From: Zygnema cylindricum
Lineage: Eukaryota; Streptophyta; Zygnematophyceae; Zygnematales; Zygnemataceae
DNA: 64,000 nucleotides
Assembly: GCA_037447655.1 (NCBI GenBank)
Contig: JBBHKE010000026.1
Span: 1 to 64,000, forward strand
Direction of reading: 5' to 3'
Shown: piece after piece, positions 46,773 through 60,560 of the stretch
Layout: every line of letters begins with the position of its first letter
How positions within the stretch are numbered: position 1 is the stretch's first letter
Notes under the pieces: generated by a model
What the model was told of the DNA's origin: nothing
The model's input: the letters and a program-made list of their open reading frames with translations, nothing else
Databases searched by the model: none
Position numbers and translations under genes: made by a program

Positions 46773-49700
46773 ATGCCAATTTTTTATCCCTTTAGGGCTT
46801 TAGGTTACATCACGGAATCCACACCCCTCAGTATTCAGAGGAGAGGACAGGAGACTTTTGTCACAACCAGCGTAGGAAAAGCCTGGCAGATCTTTAATGT
46901 ACGGAAAGGGAAGGGTGGGTAGAGAGGGAGGAGTGGAAGGAGATGGAGGGGCGGGAGGAATGGGAGAGATTGGAAGAGAGGGAGGGGTGGAAGGAGAGGG
47001 AGGGGTGGGCGGAAAGGGAGGGGTGGGAGAAGAGGGAGATGGAGGAGGAAAGGGTGGAGTTGGTTAGAAAGAAATAGAGTGTAAGGGGAGGGGAGCGGGA
47101 GAGGGAGCGGGAGAGGGAGAGACATATTGCATTTTCCGGCTTTGTCGACTTTTTTTGATAATGTTTCCTTTGACATTGCAATTTTCGAATTTGACACAGA
47201 TAAAAAAATTGAGAGAGGGAGAGTGGGAAAGAAAGAGATAGGAATTGGGGGGAGAGGTAGAGAAAGGACAGAGTGACGAAGTGAGTGACCAAGCTTTTTA
47301 TCCAGTTTTTTTTTTTTTTTTTTTACCTTTGTTGTTTGAAATGATTTCAATGTTGTGTCGTTGAAAAGTCCTTTTTTTGAGTGCATATTTGTGTACTTAT
47401 TTTATTTTGTTTTTTCTTATTTCTTCTTTTTCTTTTACAACAGACCGCCAAATTGACATTAGTTTTCATAGGTGAGCAACTTTTTTTCTTTGAGGCCCTT
47501 TTTTTTTTTTTTTTTTTTTTGACAGGGCGGAGAGGCTGTTTTGGAAATGCTTTTCTTTTTGGGGCTGCATTTGGTAGAAATGGTTTAGAAATGGTAAGCC
47601 GTATTGATCATTTTTCCGCTGTATCTATGTATAAACTGGTTTTCTTTTCATTTTTTTTTTTTTGGTGAATCTGTTAATTGAGTTGTAGTTCTGGTTTTGT
47701 CTTTTACCGTTTAAAATTTGTTATCGTTATTTTTGAAATACGGGTGAAATTTGGGTTTTGTTATCTTTGAGTTTGTTATTTTTGAAAACTGGGTTGTTTT
47801 GCTGAATTTTTTTTCCTTCTATTGTTGTTGGGAATTGGATTGTTTGTCACCCTATTTAAGGTTTTGAATCCGTCATCGTGGAGAGTTGGCTTCCATTATT
47901 GTTGAAGGTTGTGTTTTTTTTCTGTTGAAATGTGAGTTTTGTTACGGTTAATTTTTTTATTGTTAAATATACTTTTGTTGAATTGAGTTTTGTAGGACCT
48001 CAACTTGAAAAAACCATCCGGGCTCTCGCTTCATGGAGGGACTTTACATATGCCGCTTATGGTTCAAATATTGCGGTTTTCAACAGAGCTTGTCAGGTAA
48101 TGTTTTTTTATGTTGAGAATTTTGTAATTTTATGGTGAAATGTTGCTAACAGGTATTTCGGAATTGCTGAAACTTCTGATGAGGAAAAACATGAAAACTC
48201 ATCAAAGTCTGTTAGGTCCTTAAATATGACCCATTTTTTTTAGTTTTTTTTTTTCCTTTCTTTTTTCCTATTTTGTGGGAGATTGCTGGAGTCATTCCCG
48301 AATTGGGACCACGTTATTAAAGTGGAGGAAAATCGGAAGGTTTTGGATCAATGATGTGACCATTTTTTTTTTTTTGTTTAATCCCAATTGTTTTTTATTT
48401 TCTTGTTTTATCTTCTTCAGGTAGCCACGTGGAAGGGTCATTCTGGAAGAGTGTTGTTTTTGCTCCCTTTTGGAGACCACATAATTAGTGTGGGAGAAGA
48501 TAGGAAGGTTTTATCTTGGCCTGTGGAAGCTTTGGAGGAAAATGGACAGCCTTTTACGGATATACTTTTGCCTGAGGGATTTACTCCAACATGTATTATG
48601 CACCCAGATACGTACCTCAACAAAGTATGTTTTTCTCTTTCCCTCCAGCAGCTATTGTTATTTAATACTTCAATCATGCACTGACCACCTTACTGTTCAC
48701 ATCGCCGAGACTGTTGCGGTTTTTTCTTGCTGAAAATCATAAAATAGTGTTAATTATGCTAATTAAGGGACTTAGGGGATCGCTAATTTTAGGGATCCAG
48801 CACTTCTCTTTACACTAGTTAGTGTCATACATTGATTCGACATTTGCACGGTTTATTTTGACTTCATCACTTGCCTTATTCCTTTGCAAACTATGTTTGA
48901 TTTGTGCTCTTATGTGTTCTTTATGCTGGAATCTAAAGCTGCAGAAACTGTTTTATGAAACTAAGGGATAGATTAATCATTAATCTGGACTAATTTTTAA
49001 AAACTGTTTGAAAACTTCAAGAGCACTTTAACCTTTCTGCTTACTTTTTCCTGCAAACTATCCTTGTGTCTGTGCAGGTATTGATTGGAAGTGAAGAGGG
49101 TTCTCTTCAATTGTGGAATCTAAAGTCGCAAAAAATGGTTTTTGAATTCAAAGGTTGGGGTTCGGCAATTCGATGTTGTACATCTTCTCCTGCTCTTGAT
49201 ACCGTGGCCGTGGGTTGTGCTAATGGAAAAGTGCATATTCACAACCTTAAATTTGATGAAACTTTGTTATCTTTTTCACATACTGCGAAAGGACCTGTGA
49301 CTGCCCTCTCTTTTCGCTCTGGTGGGTCCACTTCTCATCCCTTCCTTTTTTCCACCTGTCATCCTCTTTTCCTTTTTTCATTTAAGCCTAGAGCCTGTTC
49401 TTGCTTCAATGCTAGAGACGGTGTTTGATATTTGATATTACAGGTTTTATTTTTCTAGGAGATGTAGTGATGTGCGATAAAAGGGAAAAAGATATTAGAA
49501 ATTCGGTAGGTGAAAGCTTTATAATGTTTTGCTGATTTTTGGCTGAATGTACACTGTGAAGTGGGGTAAGTGATGTCTTTGCATTGTATCAAAAGCTTGT
49601 GAAGAAATGAGATTAACTGAAGTATGTTGTTCAAAACAATGCAATTTTAAGCTCCAAAATGATCTCGGCTGTAGATTTTTTTGACATTTCTATGGTTGAC

Positions 49701-52700
49701 ATCCTTGAGAATTGCTGCTTAATGTGCTAAATGTAATCTTTTAATGTTAGACAGACGTTTGAGTTATTTCTCTCTATTTGAATTATTTCTGTCCCTCTCT
49801 CCCTCTCTCTTCTCTCTTTTCCTCTCTTCCCCTTTCCCTCTCGTCCTCTACCTCCCCCATTAAGATACGAGTGTTTCTGAGGGGGAATTTTTAGCTGCCT
49901 TGGCCGGTGGGTAGGGACCTAAAAGATGGGCAGCCTCTACTAGCAGCTGGAGGTTTGACTGGAATTATTAGTATTTGGAATTTAGAGAAGAAAAAATTGC
50001 AAACTGTGATAAAAGATGCCCATGATGGACCCATTGTTTCTCTTCACTTTTTTCCTCGTGAACCTGTACTTCTCTCGTCGGGGGCCGATAATTCAATTAA
50101 GGTGATTTTTTTATTCTTTAAATCCCTTGAAAACCTTGATGGGAACTTTCCAAATTTTCTAAACCTTAACTGCAGAAAAATGTAGACGGTTTATTGGGTT
50201 ATTGGTGGGCCAAAGTGTTTCAAGCACAAAAATGTTTTACAGGCTTTCTCTTTTTTTTGGGGGGGCTTGTGGATGCTTAGATTTTGAAGTACTCGAATGA
50301 CTGTTGCTGACAATGTACTTGTGTTTGAATTACACTTTAGTTGTTTGAATCATGTTATGAGCATTGGCCATGGGCAGTGTAGCTCGACTGGTTGTATTTT
50401 TATCCAAACTAGTAGAATACCGTTGAAAATATTATGGATCAAACAGCAAACTGCCATGCAGCCTATATCTATGTTATTTACTTAGATATTTTTTTTTTAA
50501 TAGCTACCTAAGCATCTTGTGTATTTTGTTCTTATAATGTTCGACGGAGAATTTCTAAAGAGATTTGGAGGTTTTGAGGGTTTTTTCCAGATGTGGATAT
50601 TCGATTCTCAAGACGGAGAAGCTCGTCTTCTTCGGTTCCGAAGTGGTCATAGTGCACCCCCTTTATGCGTCCAGTAAGCTATTCAGTGACATTTTAGTTC
50701 TGCAGTTTTTTTCAATAACACTAATGGTTTTTAATTTAACTTAGGCTCTTTTTGCGAGCATCTTTCTGCGATTTGCTTAATTGTTTTGCCTAACTATTGT
50801 TACTTTTTTATGCACTGAAATTGATGGTTTGCGTCCTTTCATAAGGATTCCCTTCGGATTGCTGAAAAAGCGTTGTAACTTTTGTTACTACTATAACCTC
50901 TAATATTTGTCCCAAAGTGAGTGGAGGATCAAGCCCCTCCAGTTGCAAGCTCCAATCTGTATCTTGTATTTTGTATTTATGTAGTTTCGTAATTATATAA
51001 TTTAATTCAGTATGCGAGGTGGTGTTAAAAAACGTACAGAATTGTTTGAGAATACCATGGAAAGGGAAATAAGTGGTGTTAAAAAATGTTCTGTATTGTT
51101 TGCAGATACTATGGAAAGGGAAATCATTTGCTGTCGGCAGGCCAGGACCGAGCATTCCGAATGTTCTCCACAATCCAAGTGGGTCCAAAACCTTTGTTTC
51201 TTAATCACCTTCCTACTTGAAAATACAAAATATGTTTAAAAAGGAAAAAAACCAAAGGGGTTAAGGAACAATGCCCCATCCTTGAGACAGATGTCACTTA
51301 CTGAAATTACTAAGCCCATCAATGGTTGTGCTCCTTTTTGCAATAAAAGCAAAAGGAAATAAAAGCATGTAACTTTTTTGCCAACATTTATAATCAATTT
51401 GTGATGTTTTTGGCGTATTTTTTGTTCGAGGTTTTCAGGATCAGCAAAGTCGTGAGCTCTCTCAAGGACATGTCGGGAAACGAGCAAAACGGTTGCATGT
51501 GAAGGTGATTTTTTGAGTTCTGCTTTATAAAAAATTCAGAACATTTTTTAGTTTCCTTTCATGTTTGTGTTGCTTGATCGTGGAGAATTTTCTTGAATGT
51601 GTGTTTTTAGATATCAGCTAATAATCACTATGATTGTCTGTGATAGTCAGCAGATGCATTCTACATTCAGCTTCCAGTTTGTTTTCACTTATAATGGAAT
51701 ATCTCTTTGGAAATGCTTCCTGCTTTTTTGTTGTTTTTTTTTCGTTTTTTTTTTTCCTTGAATTGATTTTGGGAAATGGCTGTTGTTTTGTTCATAATGT
51801 TTAGGAGGAGGAGGTAAAGCTGCCTCGAGTCATTGCCTTCGCTGCAGGTTTAATTTCACATCTTACAACAATCTCCCCATCTCTTCTCTCTTCTCTCTCT
51901 CTCTCTCTCTCTCTCCACTTCCTTTCCTCTCCCTCACTCTCTGCCTTTTCCCCCCTCCCTCTCCTATTTCTTCTTTGCTCCCTCTCTTTCTCTATGTATC
52001 CCCACCCCTTTCTCTCTCTTTCTCGCTCCACTTTCTCTCCTTTATTTCGCAAGATTTAGAGTGCTAAAATCTGATTTTTGAGGAGATAATCGGAATAATA
52101 GAGAATCTTGCTCTCTTGTTTATGTCCTGAGGTTCTGTATATTGTTAATGTTATGGACTGTAATATTGCAGTTCCTCATACTTGAACACTGTTTTTAACA
52201 TCTCAATATGTTTTATTTGATATATCTCTTTTTGCGAGTAGAAATCTGATAATTTGTGTGGACTTTGAACAGCTGAAATTCGCGAACGTGATTGGTGCAA
52301 TGTGGTAACTTGTCACGAGGGAGAAAAATCAGCCTATACTTGGCGTCTTCAAAATTTTGTAATCGGAGAACATGTTCTTGAACTTCCAGGTGGAGAACCT
52401 ACACCAATTAAGGTGAGTATTTTACGTTCATTGAGCATCTTATGGACTGCAATGAGCTTGGATCCTGTTATTAGTATTTTAGCGGACGTCAGGAGGAAAA
52501 TTGTGTTTTTTTTTGCTTTTTTTTACTTTCTGATATCAACTGATAACAGTTTTTGTTTTTTTTAATTTGAAAACCTCATTCTCTTTTCATCTTCCAGACG
52601 CTGTCGGTAAAATGTCTGAAGTTCCAGTTTACAGTAGACCGGTTGATTTGAACTACACTAACATGTAGCTTGGGGTTTATGTAAGTGTTTGTGTAAGTTG

Positions 52701-55700
52701 TTCAAATTCGATTATTTTTAAGGCTGTTTGTAGATGAACACTAAAAAGAAAACTTACATTGTTAATGCTATTTTATGTTCAAGGCCTGTAAAAAACTTGC
52801 AGCGTAGAAGTGTTGCTATTCATGGTGTAATTTTGGATGGTGGTAGGTTTGCTGCTAATATTGTGTATGTTCAGAGGAAGAGATCTTGAACTATTTTATA
52901 TAGTATGAGAGTGACTAGCTATTGACCTTTTTGAATATCACATGTCCAGTTTCTTGTTAAACAAGGGCAAACTGTTTGACTGCTACTTTCAAAATGTTTT
53001 TGTTCTTTTCTAAAATCTATTTGACAAAAAATATTGTACCACCCTCCTTGCATGTTTCATCCAAAATTCGTTCTTGAAGAAGCATTTTCATCTGTGTGCG
53101 CCATTACAAATAACTTAAATAATGTTATGTTCCAGATATAAGAGTCTCTGAATGTAACATGATAGAAATATGGATAATGTGACTGTGACTGCACTTGGGA
53201 TGATGACCCAATTTCCCCAAATTGGGGGTCCGTTGATTTGCTAAAATGATGGCAAAACTGCCTCAAACTTGCTGACCAAGATGCAGTTTTATAAGGCATT
53301 TATAATAAATGAACAGGTAATTTTCAAACAGGGAAAATATAAAGAGCAGAAGATTGGTTACTTGTTAAAAGGGGCTGCTTGTGGAATGATGACTCAACTT
53401 CCCAATTTTGGGGTCCGTTGATTTGCTAAAATGATGGCAAAATTGCTTCAAACTTGCTGACCAATAATCAGTCCCAAAAAAGTAAAGATGGAATCCAATT
53501 CATTTTGGATCCAATGTCAATCACAGTTTATACATTTTGGGTTAAGAGCTCAACAACCTCGGTCTAAATATTGTCTTATTGTGTGGCTGTTCTTAAATCT
53601 TTTAGAGAAGTACGGGAAAGTGAAAGTCCTCTGTTTGTTGTCTTGTCCCATCTATGTTATCTACACTAGTTCAACTAATGATAATTAAAGGTGATGTATA
53701 TGTAGTACAGATAAAAGCGTGTTTCTAATGCTTGGAATGATGACTAAACTTCTCACATATGTGGGGTCCGTTGATTTGCTGGAATGATGGCAAAAACTGC
53801 CTCAAACTTTCTGACCAAGCTATTTTTTCTCTCATGGGTGCTTTTATGTGTGTTTGACTATATGGAATGGGATCTTCTATGAGTTTTCCTCCATGTTTTT
53901 GGGAGAGTTAGTTTGTGTAAACGCTGGTACAATGTCAACCTCCAGTAGTGTAGGGAGATTTTGTATGATGAAAAACTTGCGCCTAAGTACATTGTGGTTC
54001 ACAAACGGTGGTGAGAATGTGAACAGTCAAATTATCCAATTTACCCAATATCCTGTGGCTACTATAGGAATTGTGACTAATGCTGGGAAAAGATGTTTTT
54101 ATGCGATAGCTGTACTCTCCTTCCCACTTGTTACTTGTCTCCCATGCGAGGGTTGTACATCGTCTAATGCTTTTTCTTTTTTCTTTTCTTTCCTTCCTAT
54201 TTTTTCTATTTCTTTGGGAATGCAGGCAGTTGCAATTAGTGCTTGTGGTAATTTTGCAATTCTTGGAAGTCAAGGAGGGAGAATTGATCGCTTTAATTTA
54301 CAATCAGGAATACATCGAGGTTCTTATCAGTCTAATAAACTACAATACTCTCCGGCTCATAAAGGGGCTATTGTGGGTCTCGCATGTGATGCGACTAATC
54401 GTCATCTTTTTAGTGCTGGATATGATGGATTTATCAAGGTTAGTTTTGGGGAAAATAATGGGGTTTGTATAATTTACTATGTTGTTAATTTCTTCCTTTT
54501 CCTTGTAAGGGACACGACAACTTTTTAGTCCCAAATTGATGTATTTATGAAGGTTAGATTTTGGAAATAAGGGATCTGTATAATTTGGTAGGCCAGTATT
54601 TTTTCACCTTTCTTCCGGAGAAGGTTAGTTTATGGAAATAATGGGGTATTTTTATTTTAATCGGGGTTTGAATGTTTTAGGAAAAGAAAGAAATGAAAGC
54701 CTTTTATTTTCTTTTTTTTTTGTAGGTTTGGCATTTTAAGAGTGGAAATTTGAAGGCGTCTTTGAATGCGGAATCTCCAATATTAAAAATGGCTTATCAT
54801 CGAGGAAACGGTATATTTTTTTTTGTTTCTCGTACCCTTTTTTTTTTGCTACTCTGACAGTATTGGAGGCCATCAATGAGAGGCCAATTTTTACTTGCTA
54901 AACCAACTTCCGAAAAAAAGGAATATTTCATGGATGGTGTAAACCTGTGTTTGTTAAATTTTTCCAGGGGGGAGAATATTGTTTGTTCAAGTATTTTCAT
55001 TGGCTTTTCTTTCTAATCACGCGTGAGGAAGATTTGGAAGGTTTTTTACTTTTTTTTTACAGCTTGTAGAGATTTTAGGATATATAAAATTCACTTGTTT
55101 GCCATGCGTTGGTTTATTCAATTTTTTTTCAACAAAAATGCCATACTGACATAGTTATTGCTCTTTGCCTTCCGTCTGTTCTTCTTTTTCATCTTTTTCT
55201 TGCACTTCACTTTTTATTTCTTTTTTTGTTTCTCTTTCTCTTCTTAATTGCCTTCATTTTCTTTCGTATTTGTTTTTCTTCGTCCCTTTTTTTCTTTTTC
55301 CTTTCTTTGTTTTTCCAGGTCTTCTTGTTGTAGCCTCGGATGATTGGGTACTTCGAGTATTTGATTCAATTTCGGGTCGTCTGGTCCGGAAATTTTCCGG
55401 TCATTCGGACAGAATAACTGACTTGCATATAAGTGAAAATGGAAGATGGTTAATTTCCTCCTCTATGGATTTGACTTTAAGAACATGGGATCTAATGGCG
55501 GCACATCAAATAGACTGTATGCAATGTGATGTCGCTATCACAGGGCTCTCCCTCTCTCCTTCAATGGATATGTTGGCAACTATACATGTGAATAGAAATG
55601 GGATTTATCTTTGGTAAGTCTTCTCTCCCTCCCTCCCTCCCTCCCTCCCTCCCTCCCTCCCCCCCTCTCTCTCTCTCCCTCTCTTTCCCCCCCGCTTCTC

Positions 55701-58700
55701 CCTTTTTTCCTTCCTCACTATGGCCGTTTTCTCTTTTTTCTTTGCTCTTACTTTGTTTTCAGGGCAAACAAAATTATGTTTTCTGGTCTCGCAATTGGTG
55801 ATAATTTGGGCAGTGGGGATTCTGTCGTACCCATGAAACTGCCGAGTATCTCTTCTGGAATCGCTGGAAATACTCAAGATGTTGAAAAAATAAACGAAGA
55901 TTTTGAAACGGTGGATGCAAATGTTGAAAAGGGAGTCGTTGATGTTCAAAAGAAAGAGGGAGAGGGCGATTTGTCGTGGAGTGGGAAACAGTTGACCCCG
56001 GAGCTTATTACTCTCTCCATGCTTCCACGGACTCAATGGCAAAATCTTGTGAATTTGGATATTATTAAGGTGGGTTTTGTTATAACTATGGATGTTCTTT
56101 TTGTTTCTTTTTTTATGTTTTATTTTTGTTTTTCTTTTCTTCGGTTTAATATGGTGTTGAAAAGTAACGGAAGAAAAAAACTCTTCTTTTCTCAAACTTA
56201 GGAAAAAATACAAGTGGATTTGGTTTTTAGATTTGTTTTTTTGTTTTGTTTGGTTTTTTAACTGTATCTTATGTTACTATTGGTATCAAAAGTATTACTA
56301 GTATTAGTACTGATGTGTGTCGATGGAAATTGCAAGAAAATATCACATTGTAATGTCAATTTTGCTGATAAATATCAATATTGTGATAATCGCCAATAAT
56401 GGAGGGATGTATTCTTAAATGGATGTATATTTCAAAAACAGAATTATGGCGTACAACAAACTGAACGTTGTGCGGAATGTAAGTATTTATATTGATGTTG
56501 AAATGCTGTGATTATTGGTGATGTATTGAATATCAGGGCCCCTATATGGACTGTGGGCAAGACCTGTTTTTAAGTATTATTTATCTTGAATGTTTGCGCT
56601 GACTGCATCTTGGTTTTTTTTTTTCTCCAGGAGAGAAACAAGCCGATATTACCGCCAAAAAAACCGGAAAAAGCTCCGTTTTTTCTTCCCACAATTCCTT
56701 CTTTATCTTCAGATCTTGTTTTTGCTCCCACCACTCCAAACCAAGACGGAGACGGAGAAGGAGAGGAAGTTAGAGAGGGAATTGTGACCTATAATTTTTC
56801 CGGGTCACGGTTGTCAAAAAATAGTATGAAGAATTTTCGATCTGAATTCGCCCAACGACTTCACGAAGGAGCGGAAACAAAAGATTGTAAGTCTTTGATA
56901 ACCTGGTTTTTAAATACTTTCCTACAAGTGTTTTATGTTTAGTAAGTTCACATTAATTTCTATGTTGCTAGTTTTTAGGAACCGTCAATCTGATGATGTC
57001 GAATCTAAAGTTCTCTTGTTTAACAATGTATAGCTGTCAGTTTGAAAGGTTTTTGTAATAAATTGCTGATTTGTTAGTTAGAAAATTTGAATGGTCTGAA
57101 AATACCCTTAAAAACTGGTTAAATATTGCCTCCCTCTTCAGTCTTACCCCTGATTTAGTGTGGTATTGACTTTGTTCTGGAGGCAAAAATTAGAGAGGAG
57201 ATCCAAACGTCCTGCGATTCCCTTTTCCTGGGATGTCGCTCGAATGGACTCCAACATTTTTATCCTAGTTTTTGTTTTGTACTTTTAGAGAAAATGATCT
57301 TTTTCATTTAAGTTGTTGTTGTTGTCCTTCATTTGTTGTAGGGTTTCCCTTATTTTTTCTCCTCTTGTTTGAGAAACTCAAGCTTTTTTTTATTAAGCTG
57401 CAAAGCTAGTGAATGAATCTTTTCTTTTGATGATTCTTGAGAACACAGGATAAAGCTGAGATTCACAACTTTCTTAGGGTTTGAGTTGGTAATTAATTTA
57501 TTTAGATGTTCTTATTTAATTAATTATCATCCTTTTGTCAAAGATTTGTTTTTTTTGAGTTCATGACTTTTTTTGTTTTTTTTTTTGTTTTTGATATGTC
57601 ATCCCTGCCAAGTTTATTTCTTTTTTTTCTTCACTGAACATGCAAGATTCACAAAACATCTTCCTAATATGCAATATTTTACTAATACTCACGAAATTTA
57701 CTATTCTTTTCTTTTCTTATTCTTTTCAATTTTGAAAGCTTACTTAACTGGCTATTCCAATCTTTTCAAATTTATGTGTTTTATCGACTATTTTCCAGAT
57801 GCTCGATCGGCCGAAATGTTTCTTTGATGGTTTTTTTCCTAAAAATCTTGGTTTGCTGTTGAAATTTCACATTGCTCGGAATCTAAATATTCAACAAATT
57901 CTAGTAATGTATTTTAACTAAATTTTGTTCTATGCTGTTGTTTTTACTTTTCTTTATTCGAATACTATTACAGACACTCAATTGGTTGATCTTCTGCGAA
58001 TAATGTCTCCGTCTGCGATCGATTTGGAGCTACGAATGATGGAAATTGTTGAAGGACTGGAGGAAGTACCGGAGGAGGATTTGAGGGAAGTTGACCTATT
58101 ACTCGATTTTTTGATCGAGGAGACGAAATCGAAGAGGAATTTTGAACTTATCCAGGCTGTTGTTCATCGCACATTAACAGTACGTTTATTTATGTTTCTT
58201 CCTTGAGAACTTTTTCTTTCTTTTACTTTAAAACACAAAAATTGTTCCCAAAAATTAGCCTATGATCAAATTAATGTTCCTCTAAATGTTTTGAAAAGCA
58301 TTCGTTTTTGTAAATGGTACTTTTGTATACTTTTGTAAGTCCAGTTTTTATCTATATTTATATTTTTTGGTAAATTAAGACTCTTTTTTTTCAAGTTGTG
58401 ACCGACTTCTCGAAGAAAGTTTTAGACGCCTTCGTTTCTAAAGAATCCAGTCTGAAATTTTGTTTCTTTTTCTTCCTTTTTCTTTTCTTCCCTTTTCTTT
58501 TCTTCTCTTTTCCTTAATTTGTTTTTTTGTTTTTTTATTTTGTACTTTTGTTCTCTTGTTTTTTCTTATTGTTTTTATTTTTTGTTTGGTTTTTTTTAGA
58601 TACACGGAGATGCGATATCACAACATAATGTTTTAAAGGAGAATGCGAAAGAATTGCTCGACATTCAAGGGAAGGCGTGGAAAAGTTTAGACGAATTGTT

Positions 58701-58749
58701 TCAAAGTGTGAGATGTATGGTGGGATTCTTAAGTAACACCCAACAGTAG
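46773..58749 (+). CDS. UTP21: UTP21 / WDR36, SSU processome WD40 protein, 931 aa
   Basis: 18 exons: 46773-46898, 47444-47471, 47996-48096, 48421-48624, 49078-49321, 49926-50101, 50591-50673, 51106-51178, 51439-51504, 51805-51847, 52273-52412, 54226-54438, 54726-54810, 55319-55613, 55763-56069, 56631-56886, 57974-58179, 58600-58749 (TAG). All are GT-AG and in phase. The start MPIFYPFRALGYIT matches the family N-terminus. Two WD40 propellers fill about residues 1-700, with FTPTCIMHPDTYLNKV, SIWNLEKKK, LSAGQDRAFRMF and RITDLHISENGRWLISSSMD. The Utp21 C-terminal domain follows (TLSMLPRTQWQNLVNLDII, PPKKPEKAPFFLP, LLRIMSPSAIDLELRMME) to VGFLSNTQQ. Family knowledge: a UTP-B component acting in the nucleolus on 18S pre-rRNA. 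Length fits (plant homologues about 900-930). Intron 11 holds three copies of an ~89 bp repeat. Confidence 0.96.
46899..47130. repeat. GGGAGGGG/AGAGGGAG purine tract in UTP21 intron 1
   Basis: Imperfect 15-24 bp units GAGGGAGGGGTGGAAGGAGA starting right after exon 1. The minus-strand SLPLPLPL frame is an artefact. Confidence 0.88.
51848..52042. repeat. CT-rich tract in UTP21 intron 10
   Basis: (CT)n-like pyrimidine tract; minus-strand REREREE frames come from it. Confidence 0.85.
53192..53819. repeat. three dispersed ~89 bp repeats in UTP21 intron 11
   Basis: Copies at 53192-53280, 53376-53464 and 53729-53819, all in the same orientation. Shared core GGGGTCCGTTGATTTGCT, then AATGATGGCAAAACTGCCTC and CTGACCAA, preceded by GGAATGATGACTCAACTTC. 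They are separated by unrelated sequence. Confidence 0.88.
55622..55690. repeat. (CCCT)n tract after UTP21 exon 14
   Basis: About eight CCCT units then CT-rich sequence, starting about 10 bases after the donor. Confidence 0.92.
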
Positions 58750-59118
58750 AAGATTGAAACAAAAAAAAATGAGTAGGTTTTCGACAAAGGAATGATGTAT
58801 TGTGACAAAATATTGGTGTAATTTGAAACGAAAAAATATGATTTTGATGAAGGAATGATGTGTTTTAAGGAGAATTCGGTGGAAGTTTGACAGAAAAACG
58901 ATTTTATGTGACAATGATGTGGTGAAATTTGGAGAAACAAGTAGTTGATGATGTAGTTTAATGAGATTTGGAAAAGGTTGTGGTCTTGTTAGTACAAAAA
59001 CGTGTATTTTGACAAAGTTGTGATGCGACTTGACAATAACATGGTATTTTTTGACAAAAATATGATTTATTTTAACAAAATTATGGTGTAATTTGACAAT
59101 AATATGTTCACTTGACAA
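58750..59118. repeat. ~40 bp degenerate repeats in the UTP21 3' region
   Basis: Units like TTTGACAAAATTATGGTGTA and GAATGATGTGTTTT recur eight to ten times directly after the UTP21 stop, probably within the 3' UTR. 59119-59924 shows no gene. Confidence 0.65.
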
Positions 59119-59924
59119 AACCTCGTGTATGGAGTCTTTCCATGTTTTGACATTCCTTTCTATCGAAGTTTGGATGCTGAATTTAAACAGCCTTCTTACT
59201 GTGGTCTCTTCTTCTCTTTCTCCCCCTCACCCTCTCCTCGGATTGAATGGAAAAAGTAACTTTTCTTTTCAGTAAGAAAAAAAGTAAAGCAAAAAATGTA
59301 GCTTATCGCAATATTTTGTGTTCTCTGAAGTACACTAGAAGTAACCATTAATTACGTCTTTAACTCTATGGTTCATAATTGGACATTTAGGAATATTAAA
59401 GGCAGCAATGTAAAGAAGGTGGACTTACTTTTGAACCTTGCTTGTGAAGATATAAAACCATGTAAGGTTTGTTCCAAGGAAAAGTAATATTTAACATTCG
59501 TAATCGTTTTTCGAAATGTTTGCTTTACGACCAATTGGAGGCATGAAAATGTTTCTTGAAGCACTTGTTTCTTATAACAAGTGCGATGACTTACTTTTTT
59601 AACATATTATATAAGATCTGATTAAAAAAAAGTACCCAATGGTAAACCAACTGAGCCCACGGGAACAAAACAATTATAAAACTGAAAATGTCATGTGAAG
59701 GAAAGCGAGCAAAAAGGAAAAGCAAGGCGAAAGAAAGAAACACAACAACGCACTTAAAACGAAACCAATACTACAAACCCAGGGGAGCACACTGAGGGAA
59801 TTTCGGAACACGCCGACAATCCATAACCTCAATAGTTAATTGAGGGAGGATAGAAGCTTGCACTCGCTATAAAGCCACATAAACATTGACAATAAAAAAG
59901 ACCAAATCAGGAGGAATCCAAAGT

Positions 59925-60560
59925 CCTAACTCTCCCTCTTCCTTTCCATCTTCAATTCCCTCTTCCTTTTTCCTATTCCTTGCCCCCTTCCTCTCCCTCT
60001 CTATTGTTTCTGCCCTCTATTGTCTTCTTCTTCCTCTTGTTGTCCATATCCGTTTCTTTATCCTTTTTTTCTGCCCTCTCCCTCTACCTCTTCCTTTACA
60101 TCTCCCTTTGCCTCTTCGTTTTTCTAACCCTCCCTTTCCCTTTCAACATTTTCTATCTTCTCCCTCCCCGTTTTCCTCTCCCTCCGTTCCCTTCCATTCC
60201 TTCCTTCCACCTCCTTTTCCTGCACTCTCCCTATCCCCTCCCACTCCCTTTCACTATCCCTTTTTTCTACTCTCTCCCTCTCGCTCTCCTTCTCCCCTAA
60301 ATCTACCCTATCCCTCTCTCTCATCCTCTCCCTTTCCCTGCCCTCGTCCTCCCCCTCTCCATCTTCCTCTATCTCTCCCTCTCACTCTCCTTCTCCCCTA
60401 AATCTACCCTATCCCACTCTCTCTTCCTCCCTTAAACCCGCCCTCTCCCTCTCCCTTAAACCGACCCTCTCCCTCTCCCTCTCCCTTTCCTTTTCCCTTT
60501 CCCTCTCCCTCTCTCTCTCTCTCTCTCCCTCACTTCCTCTCAATTCACTCTCACTTTATT
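59925..60560. repeat. CCCTCTCC pyrimidine tract
   Basis: More than 600 bases, almost all C and T on this strand, in CCCTCTCCCTTTC-type units, with segments TAAATCTACCCTATCCC and TTAAACC-GACCCTCTCC repeated. No coding support. Confidence 0.92.

Noticed and set aside
59886-60401. 171-codon plus-strand frame
   Set aside because: Created by the CCCTCTCC pyrimidine tract.
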